Shown one piece after another: positions 55,091 to 64,000 of a DNA stretch of 64,000 nucleotides. Under the pieces are notes generated by a model. It made no database searches and was not told the origin of the DNA. It was given only the letters and a program-made list of their open reading frames with translations. Source of the stretch: Cycas panzhihuaensis (taxonomy: Eukaryota; Cycadophyta). Each line of letters opens with the position of its first letter. Positions within the stretch are counted from its first letter, which is position 1. The translations under genes and the position numbers were made by a program. The stretch lies in the NCBI GenBank assembly GCA_023213395.1, contig CM041465.1, positions 27,287,741 through 27,351,740 of the forward strand. Reading direction: 5' to 3'.

Positions 55091-55242
55091 TACAAGACCC
55101 ACCAATGTGTTAGAAGAAAGATGGAGAGGCAAATGTAAGGTATGTGTTGGGGGCTGCCAAACAAAAAGAACAAAAGGAGAAAGCTACTAAGAGGTAGTAG
55201 CACCAATAGGAAGAGAGAAAGACTAGTTCCCTTACTAGCAAG

Positions 55243-55260
55243 TCCCTAGTATGGTTGCCA
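55243..55260 (-). other. Tat-3a primer-binding site
   Basis: The - strand reads TGGCAACCATACTAGGGA, one base after the LTR end (...GTGATTTCA). It is the same class as the Tat-2 site. Sequence between here and 55091 is Tat-3a leader. Confidence 0.8.
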
Positions 55261-55261
55261 A

Positions 55262-57824
55262 TGAAATCACGTCTGCGAAATGGTCACTACAGTTAGTAGG
55301 AGTTAAGGTGGTCAACGACCAATACCAGAATATGAATAGGATCCTACAAGTGGAAGAGAACACCACAAAGGGCATCCGTGCACTAAAGCGTGAGTTCGAG
55401 ACCCACGAATGGTGCCTAACTTTCTCAGAGTAGCTTTAGCTTTTGGCTTTGAGGGGAAGATGCGCATAGGGGTATCTTGAGTAAACCCCAAGAGGTAAGG
55501 TTCCTCTTACCCTTAGATGGCCAGAAGGAGGAGGAAGACCCATGGAAAGAGGGGTTCCCTATAGAAGAAGGATGAGATACAAGCGCAATGAGCACAGATG
55601 AGAGGGGAATGGGTGCGAGATAAGCACAACTAAAGTTCCCTAGGTTGGTTGATTCAATGTGAGTCTATGAAAGAATAAGAGGTGGAGAGTGAATGCCTAG
55701 TTGCTATGAAAGCAAGAGGAAGATGGTTCAAGCCTTAACAATGGTGAATAAGGCCATAAACGATTGGATGTATAGAGTGTCTAGTAAGGGAGTGTTGTAT
55801 GTTATCACAAAGGAAAAAAAATAAATGCATAATGCACTCCCTCTCTCTCTTTTTCCTTTTTAGGAAGTAAAGAGATAACCAAAATATGTTATTTAAGTCT
55901 AAGCATGCACACTAAAATGATGCAAGCATAAAAGGGTGTTTATGTTGAGGTGAAAGGGGGGAAAGAGTGTAATTGTTATGGCATTCTCTTTCCTATAAAG
56001 TCAGCTATGCAACATGCACATGAGCGAAAGCTAGTTTGTTTCCTTTTTTCTTTATATGTCTTAATATTACAAGGACATACACTCCAACAATGATAAAGGG
56101 GAAGGGGCATGTTGAAAGAGGAGGTACATACTCAGAAAATAGCTTAACTGAAGGAGGTGCTCCATTTGTGCTCTACGCACAACCTTTAGTCTTTGCTCAC
56201 CATGCGACCGTTGCTAAAGAGGATGTTGCCGAAGTTGATGGGGGCTTCCTCACCTTCCCTGTGTAAAAAGGAAGCAAAAGGAAGAGGCAAAAGAGAATGG
56301 TTGCTATACGAGAAAAGAAAGAAAAAAAATGAAAACAAAAGGGTAAGACTTACCCAGATTGAAGTGTTCCTTTCCTCCACACGTATCACCACCAAACCTA
56401 TAAGTACAAAGGTTTTTCCCTTCTGAGAAGGGGCTGCCAAGATGCAAGCTAATATATATGTAATGATATAAAATAAATGCTGAAGTTTTATGCCTTAAGT
56501 TAGTTAATCTACTAATCAACCCAACTCTGCACTCTCTTAAAGAAGAAAAATATTGTATGCCAAGCAAGAAAAAGAGGTTAGCCTCAGAATGGCCAACCCT
56601 CTCATAAGTGGACCTCCACGTAGCCTCAGGATATAAAGTACAATGGTTTTATGGCAGCCTATGGGCAACAAGCAAGAAAAGGAGTGAATGTTGTGTGGTG
56701 TAGAAGAGTTACCTACATAACGAAGACACTATGGACAACAAATCACCACACCGGCCTTACTAAGGGTCTGGATGGATGTTGAATGATGTTTGGGGCTTAA
56801 GAGGTACCCAAAAGGAAAGCATGTATACCTGGAACCAACACAACAGGGGCTTCGTATATTGATATCCAGCGGAGGTTTGGTCCTAAAAACTCCTAGTTTG
56901 CCTAAGAGAAGCATAGGCGTAAGAGAGGAAGGATGGGAAGGGGTTTGCCCTTGAGGAGTAGGCCCAATGGGATGGATCCTTCCTTAGCTCCCTTCACCTA
57001 GTCCTTGTGGACCCTCTATCACAGCTTCCTTAGGAGAAACGAGCAAAGAATTAGAGAGATCTTGAGGTAGTAAAGCAAAAAAAATAGAAAAACACTCTCT
57101 TTTCATAGTAGAAAACATAAAAGTAGAGAATAGAATACTAATAGATAAGCTTTAATGGAATAAATGTATGCTAAAATATGAAACAAAGAGCAAGAGGTAC
57201 TTGGTGGGTTGTGTTAAGGGTGGATCTACCCCTATAAGTAGTGGAAGAAGGCAGATTTTGTAGGGTTTACAAGGTACCTCACAAGGTGGTATTGTAAGAG
57301 GAACTTGCATGATAAGAGCTGAGAGGTGACTATGGAGATCTCACTTGAAGATGCTAGATGAGGAGTTCTCTACCACATACCAGAGCTACTATAGGCAGAT
57401 CCTAGGTTGGGGTGGCAAAAACTCCAATGTTGCAGGCATACCTATGAAATGAAGGGAAGAGAGAGCAAAATTATAAGAGGAGAAATGTTGTTGGAGATCC
57501 AAGAAGAAGCAAAATGAGTAAGTTTTTGGGATATATACCTATCCCAACCCTAATCGAGCGATTAAGATTCAGTTAGGCCTGATTTGGCGACTTATCCATG
57601 TGGAAGTTCTGTAAAAAGTGTGAGAATTGCCATGACAGATTTAAAAAATAGTGAGCAATAGTCACACCGTGGTAAACTTCACGGTACCACGACAAACTTT
57701 ATGGTACCACTAAGTTTACAATAGTGCGAAACCAGGGTGTAGCAATAGAAAACGTAAAGGTAATGGGAACCCAAAATAGGGATATCCTGGGCCTAGGAGA
57801 GGCCGTCCCTCCTATCCACGTGGC
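55262..57824 (-). repeat. Tat-3 family LTR (5' LTR of Tat-3a)
   Basis: The inner edge is fixed by the primer site. The outer edge near 57824 is approximate: the length there (about 2.56 kb) fits the Tat-2 LTR (2.55 kb), and on the - strand TGGATAGGAGGG could be the LTR start. Like Tat-2, it has a segment of GGTACC and AAGTTTA inverted motifs near its start (57675-57725). Beyond the outer edge lies the Tat-3b PMD gene. Open frames within (for example 56036-56567) are on both strands and show no domain. Confidence 0.65.
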
Positions 57825-57839
57825 TAGGGACAATCTAAA

Positions 57840-59780
57840 TGGATGAGTGGTGATCGTAGTGGACAACTATAAAAACATAGGCATGGTGATGTTGAGCTTC
57901 ATTGAGATGATGTCCCATGATGATAGATAGGTTTTGGCTAGGTGTGGCCTGCTAAAGGTCACGAGGACACCCCAATATACGTCAGACCAGAGGCTCTTAG
58001 TAGACATTGTCTTACATTGGGATAAATGGAGACATGTATTCCATCTTCCCCAGGTAAGAGAGGTGACAGTCACACTATGGGATATTAGGAGGATCTTAGA
58101 AGTACCAGCGACTGGGAGGCCAACATCACTAGGGGTGTTACCTAGCAATGAGGCAACACACAAGGAGGTAGCCATGTTCTTCATGGGCTTAGATAGATAG
58201 GAGAGGAGAGATATCCCATTATAGAGCATGGTTATGTCGAGGGTTCTTTGTGTGAGGAAACTGATTACTTTATGCATTATGTTACGAATATCCTAGAAAT
58301 AGAACTATCGAGACATCCCCGGCAGATGGATAGACCTGATGAGGAGATGTGAGGCCAGGGAGAGGCTTGATTAGGCTATCCTTATAGCAGTGAACTTAGT
58401 CGCCTAACTAGATGTTATCCGGGTGGCAGGGAAGGGTGGTTTATCATACATCACACTATTACAGTGTTGGTTTTTTTATCATTTCAGAGTAGTGGCACTG
58501 GTAGGGGGACCACACCCCATTTCAAAGTGGGCTCCCATGGTATACAGGTGGCATACCCAATTTAGAGGGGCTGAGGACCAGGTGCATGTCTATTGCCTGG
58601 TGGAGGCTACATCATTAGACCTCCTTACCATGGTAGATTACATATCAGATCCATATCAAGGGGTGAGGTAGGACAGCGATGACGAGGCAAGTGTAGCAGG
58701 AGTTGCCCTATAAGATGGTGTAGATGGAGGTGATGGGGTTGGCCCGTTGAGAGATATAGGATGAGAGGTAGATCTATCATAGATCACATGAGGAGAGGCA
58801 GGTCTATTAGGGACTACAGGAGGAGAGCTAAGTCTATTAGGAGCTACGGAGGAGAGTAGGGGCCCATTGATAGGAGCTTGAAGACTACGAATAGTTAGGA
58901 GATCTGGGGAGGCAACAACACTAGCAGAGGAGAGGAGAGATGCCCCAGTAGCTAAGGTAGTTGTCAAGGAGGTACTAGAGGAGGAGGAGGTACCTACAGC
59001 TGGTGGAGTACCCAGAGTAGAGCCTATCGTCTGAGTCGAGAAGTCGACAGCCGTACCAGGTGAGACATTACCTTCTCCTATCATCTTTCGATTGCTAGAT
59101 GTCTATATATTATTTGATTTTATTTAGTGTGTATATAGACACGTATTGATATGTGACATGTTGGATTTACAGGTGTGGTAGAGATCCAAAGGTTGGTGGA
59201 GGTAGTAGTTTGGGAGATATTCCCCTGGGCCTACACAGATGGGCAACCTCCTATTAAGGCAAGAGATGAGCCTAAATCGGCAGGTGCACATACTGCAGCA
59301 TTCGCCCCACTGGTGAGGGTGAGAGATGTCTGGATAATGGAGTTCCAGGAGCACAACACATGTGTGGGATACTTACAGGGAGAGTTGGATGAGACCTAGG
59401 TTGAGAGGGATGCCCTTCGAGGTCGAGTATAGGCATTAGAGGCTCTAGGAGGAGAATGTGGGGACATCGAGGGTCACATCTAGATGGCGGTGATGGAGGA
59501 ACATCTTTAAGGGATGGAGTAAAGGCTCCAATGAGTGGGGAGAGAGAGGGATCGTATCCAGGTATGATATGATTGACTAGTAGATGAGGTGGCATCTAGG
59601 TCATCAAGGAGCAGGACCTATACCTACACGACGATGATGATCCCTATGAGGCCTCGAGATGAGGGGAGTGAGGTAGAGAGCTCCTAGATCTGCAGGAGGA
59701 GGCTAGGAGGCATGTGGTCCCCAGGAGAAGGATCACATAGGCTAGGAGTTAACACCCTAGGAGCAGGGCAGTAGTAGAGT
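57840..59780 (+). pseudogene. Plant mobile domain (PMD) gene, antisense within Tat-3b
   Basis: The frame 57934-58200 reads ARCGLLKVTRTPQYTSDQRLLVDIVLHWDKW, FHLPQVREVTVTLWDIRRILEVPATGRPTS, matching the PMD core: xLL-x-ALVDRWR-x-ETHTFHLP-x-GEMTVTLxDVxxLLGLPI-x-GxP. After stops, 58423-58671 gives GKGGLSYITLLQCWFFYHF, HPISKWAPMVYRWHTQFRG. A Glu/Arg/Gly-rich tail extends to about 59780. PMD proteins are plant nuclear factors linked to silencing and are known passengers of gypsy elements. Stops show this copy is dead. It is on the strand opposite to Tat-3b gag-pol and directly behind integrase sequence, the same placement as in Tat-1. Confidence 0.8.
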
Positions 59781-60500
59781 AGAGTAGGAGTTTTGATTTG
59801 ATGAGGAGAAAGCACGGACCTCCAAGGAGTCACCATATGTTACTACATGATTACTCTCCTCCCTACAAGGATTCTGGCTTCCCACGGATGATGTACCATA
59901 CCTGTTGTATAATATGACACACGATGATTATTTTATATATATAGATGGGGCGATTGATACCCCATTTGATGTATGATGATGTGTATAATGACATGTGATG
60001 GATGATGTATATTTATGCTTTCATGTTTGTGTATGTATTTGTATGAGGGTGCACAGATGCATGAGGATATGGTTGATAATATTTTTAGTTGATTATTGTA
60101 TGATTTTGCGCTATGATATTTGTTTGAGTTATGCACAGTTCCTTTCATGCAGGGCCATATTCCTAGAAGAGGCATACACGATCACCATGAGCAACGGTGA
60201 TAGAGGCACGTGAGGCTAGGAGATAGGGCGGCACACATGTCCATAGAGGAGCATAGTAGAATATGTAAAGGAATAGGTAACGATAAGAGAGTAATGACAC
60301 TCCAACATATCATCCTAATTAGGGGATATGCCCAAATAGGAGGACAAGGTCCCCAAAGGAAGGGGAACAAGGGGGTTATGTGGGAGGAACTCGAAAGGAA
60401 CAAGAAAGCCACCCTAAGCTGCCATCCTGCCTGTGGCCAAGAGGAATGGGAACATGCTTAGGATGGTAGTTTAGGCTCATTTTAGAGCATGGAGAAGATA
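59781..60500 (-). other. Tat-3b post-integrase segment
   Basis: Homologous to Tat-2 at 24258-25100. On the - strand 60182-60412 reads LPIPLHILLCSSMDMCAAL, parallel to SFPLHIPLCSLVDMYVAH in Tat-2, and WPCMKG (about 60150) parallels WPYMEG. The reverse complement of 60400-60490 holds one unit of the segment triplicated in Tat-2. A small protein is possible, but stops are present. Confidence 0.6.
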
Positions 60501-61880
60501 GTAAAGAGATCATGCATAGAATTTTTTAAGGAATTTCCCGTTAATGGCTTTCTCAAATTCAAGGCCCTCTAGGGTGACGATCCTATAAGCATCATTATCA
60601 AGACTCTTGAGAATGACAAAGGGACCAACCTATTTGGGTTTGAATTTGGTCAATCGGTCATGGAGATATTCTAGCTTGAGGACTTAGTCCCTGGGATATA
60701 AAGGATGAGAATAAAGGTGTTTATTGTAAGTCTTTTGCGAGTGAGATTTGGATGCGAGGTTTGCCTGCTAAGCGGCTAAACGTCTCTCATCTAAATCCTT
60801 TAGATCTAAGAGGTAAGCCTGACGAATAGAATCATCATCGATAAAACCTCAAAGAAACTCATAGAGAGGGGATCGCCACTTCCAATGGGAGTACTGCCTC
60901 AGTCCCATAGACTAGGGAGAAAGGTGTCATTCTCGTAGCCGTACGGATAGAGGTGTAATAGGCCCATAGGGCAGAAGGGAGCTGGAGGTGCCAATCCTTT
61001 TGAGATTAGGCCATGGTTTTCTTTAGGATGTTGATGAGAGTTTTATTGAATGATTCAACTTGATCATTTGCTTGGGGGTAATAAGTAGAAGAGGTTTTAT
61101 GAGAGATTTTGAATTTCTTACAAAGTTCATCCATTTCCTTATTACAAAAAAGAATTCCATCATTTGTGATCAAGACGTCAGGAATTCCAAAGCGGTAAAT
61201 GATATGCTAGTAGATGAAGGTAGCTATCATCTTGTCAGGGGTAGTAATCAAGGGAATGGCTTCTACCCATTTCGTGAAGTACTCCATGGCAGTCAAGATG
61301 AACTTATACTACGATGAAGAGGGCAGTGATATAGCCCTAATAAGGTCCAAACCCCATTGGGCGAAGGGCCATGGAGATATGATGGGATGAAGAGCCTCAG
61401 AAGGCACATGGGTGATGTTGGTATGCTCTTGGCATCACCGACATCTTAAGGCATAGGCATGGATGACCTTGAAGAGGGATGGCCAATAATAGCCCATACA
61501 AAGGATCCTCTAGGCCATGGATTGGCTCGCAAAGTGGCCCCCACAAATGCCATGGTGGCATTCATGGAGTATCTGGTCTGCTTTGTCAGGAGTGATGCAA
61601 TAGAGGAGGATCCAGTCAAAGGATCTCTTGTACAATACTTCATCCATAAGGAAGTATTGCCTAGCGGTGGTCTAAATGCATGACTTAACCTTGTTACTAG
61701 CTTCTGGGTGGTACTGATGTTGAGTAAGGTACCACACGATGTCACCATACCACTCACTATCAATGAGTGGATGGGAATGAGTACCCTAAATAGTTAAGAT
61801 AGACTCATCAGGGAGAGAGTCATCAACAGAAACATCAAATGAGTTAGGGATGGGGGCATCTCGAAGTTGCTTTGCCACTA
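60501..61880 (-). pseudogene. Tat-3b integrase
   Basis: On the - strand the zinc domain is ILHECHHGICGGHFASQ (about 61530-61590), with the following C-x2-C near 61440. The core shows AQWGLDLIRA (first catalytic Asp, near 61345), VLITNDGILF (second Asp, near 61160) and DQVESFNKTLINILKK (Glu, near 61050). The C-terminal part RMTPFSLVYGTEAVLPLEV is at about 60880-60935. All three catalytic acids are present; scattered stops (WY*, M*, PS*) inactivate it. Confidence 0.9.
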
Positions 61881-62420
61881 CCATCCCCTTCTTCGATTTC
61901 CTGTTGATGATTTGGAGATCGAATTCCTAAAGGAGGACGGCCCATCGACCAATCCTACCTATCAGGTTGGAATGGGTGAGTAAATAACGCAAGGGATTGG
62001 ATTGAATGATCACCTTGGTAGTGTTTTCGAGTAAGTAGTGCCTAAACTTCACATGAACCAAGAAGAGGCATTCCTTCTCGGCTAGAGAGTAGTTAAGTTC
62101 GGCAGCCACGAGGGTGCAGCTAATGAAGTAAATAGCTTTCTCAGTTCCTGAATCGTCGTCCTGGTCCAGCATGGCACCCAAGGACTCATCGATCGCTGAG
62201 GTATACAGGGTGAAAGGTCTATCAAAGCGAGGGGGCACCAATGTCGAAGCGGAAGTAAGGGCTTTCTTAAGTCCTTCGAAAGCTTGTTGGGCCTTAGCTA
62301 ACCAAACAAACAGGAATCCCTTCTTTAATAGATTAGTAAGAGGTTTGGGATTCACAGTAAAGTTTGCTAAAAAATGCCTAAAGAATCTGAGCCTACCTAA
62401 AAATGACTTAATCTGTCATT
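61881..62420 (-). pseudogene. Tat-3b RT-linked RNase H
   Basis: The 142-codon frame (61927-62355) reads NPKPLTNLLKKGFLFVW, AFEGLKKALTSASTL, FDRPFTLYTSAIDESLGAML, TEKAIYFISCTL, LNYSLAEKECLFLVHVKFRHYLL and HSNLIGRIGRWAVLL. The first catalytic aspartate (LYxDAS) is Ser here, a change typical of the degenerate tether RNase H in Tat elements. Unlike many Tat elements, no second RNase H is visible between this domain and integrase: only about 150 bases separate the RIGRWAVLL segment from integrase lead-in. Confidence 0.87.
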
Positions 62421-63250
62421 AAGTTTTAGGCGGTGGCATATCAAGGATTTCCTTGGCTTTATCAGGGTCGATTTGAATTCCTTATTTCGACACGAGGAAA
62501 CCAAGGAGTTTGTTGGAAGTGTCAGCGAATATACATTTGAGAGGATTGAGATTTACATGGTATTTATGGCATCATATGAAGATGGTTCACAAATCTGAAT
62601 GGTGATGGGCTCTAATGCATGAGAGACCCATCATATCGTCCATAAAGACCTCCAATGTTTTGTTGATAAGGTTGTGGAAGATGAAGTGCATCACCCTTTG
62701 ATAAGTAGCACCTGCATTCTTCAACTTGAAGGGCATCACCTTATAGGAAAAGGCACCCCACGGGGTCGTGAAGGCTGTCTTATAGCGGTCTTCGGGAGAG
62801 ATTTATATCTAATTGTAACTAGAGAAGTCATCCATCAAAGACATGACTTCGAAACAGATGGTTCAATTGATGATCTGATCGATAAAAGGGAGTGGGAAAT
62901 TGTCCTTGGGATATGTGTTGTTGATATCACAAAAATCAACACATATTTGGATGGTCCCATTCTTTTTAGCAATGGGGCCAATGTTAGATACCCATTTAGG
63001 GTAGTCGATGGAAGCGATTAGTCCTGCATCTAGGAGTTTCTCAACCTCCATCTTAATGGTGGCTGAGAGTTTCGAGTGTAGTAGGTGTTGTTTCTGGCAC
63101 ACGGGGCGAGCGCCAGGGACTGTGGTAAGGTTGTGGGTGACAATGGAGGGGTTGATTCCCTTCATGTTAGAATAGTCCCATGCAAAAACATCTCAAAACT
63201 CCTAGAACACAAAGGAGTATTCCCTTACCTCATCAGGAGAACATTCTACC
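62421..63250 (-). pseudogene. Tat-3b reverse transcriptase
   Basis: From 63165 the frame reads MKGINPSIVTHNLTTVPGARPVCQKQ, MEVEKLLDAGLIASIDYPKWVSNIGPIAKKNG, VDFCDINNTYPKDNFPLPFIDQIIN, a textbook Tat RT start. After a frameshift (about 62863) a SFMDDFS..NQI segment and then ITLEVFMDDMMGLS follow (62625-62660), with FMDD as the catalytic motif. The end (62450-62560) has the CIFADTSNKLLGFLVS region. It is more complete than in Tat-3a and lacks the 262-bp insertion. Confidence 0.9.
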
Positions 63251-64000
63251 CCCACCTTAATGACCTTGCCTAGGGTGAGGATTATATCTTGGGTTGCCCC
63301 CATGCACATGGCATTCCCCTCCTCAAAATGAAAGGGGGCAAGGTCAACATGAGGAGATGGAACAAGAGATGGGATTGGGTCAGCAAGGGTGGACCCAATT
63401 GCTAAGACCTTCTAGTGGTCAATTCTATGATGACCACAAGGAAGGTTGGGTGCGGAGGCTACTAAATGTTGAAATAGAGCCTCATAGTTTTCGAAGTAAT
63501 CCACCCCGTGGATGACCTTATTTCAAATAGATGAGGTGCAAGAAGAAGTAGGAGCAACGGGACCACGGTGGTTGGTAGGCTACCTAGCATCTCCAAGAGA
63601 CTCTACGGAAGAGTAAAAAAAGGGTCCCTCGTAAGGGGCAAAAGGAGGTTCCCTGGATTCATCACTTATGAGGGGTGATGAAGGGGAAGACTCAAGGATC
63701 GAAGAATTAATGCGAGCAATAACATACAATATAAGAGAGTGACTGGTCTCTTCAACGGGGGTGGTTCAAGGTTAGGACCTAACACAGGGAGAGTGCCTCC
63801 TATTGGTGTGAAGAAGGGAAACAAGGTGAGGGAGGTCCTTGTCCTCGCCATTGGACTCGATGTCACTAAATATGGCAAGGTATCCATAGCTCCCAACACC
63901 AATAGGAGCAAAATGGGTATGGTTTAAAGAAGAGGACACAGGGTCTCTTTCTAAATAAGATGAATCGGGGATATCAATAGAACAAGCAGAGGCATGGGTG
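63251..64000 (-). pseudogene. Tat-3b protease-RT linker, partial at window edge
   Basis: A Ser/Pro/Leu-rich linker equivalent to 45011-45856 in Tat-3a; nucleotide similarity continues to the window end (for example GACTCTACGGAAGA near 63598 and 45418). The protein is broken by frame changes. Confidence 0.7.

Larger units (their letters stand above)
43994..57824 (-). mobile_element. Tat-3a: truncated Tat element split by Copia-2
   Basis: On the - strand the order is LTR (55262-57824), primer site (55243-55260), leader (55091-55242, then 47550 downward), protease, linker and RT, ending at 43994. Copia-2 splits the leader. The gag core present in Tat-2 is absent, as are RNase H, integrase and the 3' LTR. 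The RT part is about 85% similar by eye to Tat-3b at 62450-63250. Confidence 0.78.
57825..64000 (-). mobile_element. Tat-3b: Tat element with antisense PMD, runs off the right edge
   Basis: On the - strand, from 64000 downward: protease-RT linker, RT, RNase H, integrase, a post-integrase segment shared with Tat-2, then the antisense PMD gene. The 5' LTR and gag lie beyond the window. At its 3' end it meets the LTR at 55262-57824, which also acts as the 5' LTR of Tat-3a. RT and linker sequences are close to Tat-3a, so they are one family. Confidence 0.8.

Noticed and set aside
57840-59780. PMD region as an intact host gene
   Set aside because: Stops and frame changes run throughout it, and it lies immediately behind Tat-3b integrase with the same placement as in Tat-1. 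It is a transposon-borne pseudogene.

Overview
This window comes from the nuclear genome of a plant, very probably a seed plant with a large, repeat-dense genome. It is almost entirely long terminal repeat (LTR) retrotransposons inserted into one another. The families are plant ones: Ty1/copia elements with initiator-Met-tRNA primer sites, a Ty3/gypsy chromovirus with a chromodomain, and long-LTR Tat-group gypsy elements whose primer sites resemble TGGCGACTCC-type sites. Two Tat elements carry antisense plant mobile domain (PMD) genes. I found no host gene, tRNA, rRNA, CRISPR array or organelle sequence. The species cannot be named from the sequence.

Layout. (1) An old Tat LTR lies at 1-1129 and resumes at 31885-32635. 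It is split by Tat-1 (1130-31879, + strand), an element of the same LTR family. Tat-1's 5' LTR was then hit by Copia-1 (1265-6579, - strand). Tat-1's interior was hit by Tat-2 (17910-27850, + strand), a CpG-rich element with a perfect GGTTC target duplication. (2) 32636-34093 is anonymous AT-rich DNA. (3) Chromo-1 (34099-40636, - strand) is a nearly full-length chromovirus with target duplication AATAT. (4) 41640-43850 is a heavily mutated gypsy pol relic on the + strand. (5) Tat-3a (43994-57824, - strand) is truncated in its RT and is split by Copia-2 (47556-55085, + strand), which has identical 298-bp LTRs and target duplication TCACA. (6) Tat-3b (57825-64000 and beyond, - strand) shows RT, RNase H, integrase and an antisense PMD gene. 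It abuts the same LTR that serves as the 5' LTR of Tat-3a.

Relations. Tat-2, Tat-3a and Tat-3b belong to one family. Tat-2 keeps gag and protease but has lost RT, RNase H and integrase. Tat-3a has lost the gag core and everything after RT. Tat-3b has the best pol. Tat-1 has an RT stub fused to the integrase tail, an extra RNase H downstream of integrase, an antisense PMD remnant and two tandem-repeat arrays before its 3' LTR. Most copies could at best move with proteins supplied in trans.

Decay signatures differ. Old elements (Tat-1, Copia-1, the pol relic) are AT-rich, and many of their stops can be read as CAA/CAG to TAA/TAG changes. Tat-2 and Copia-2 instead carry many short indels near CpG sites and homopolymers although their AT-rich LTR parts are identical or nearly so. 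That pattern may reflect consensus error at methylated cytosines rather than biology. All element boundaries and relationships were read by eye from the sequence; family names rest on recognised protein motifs and no database search was run.
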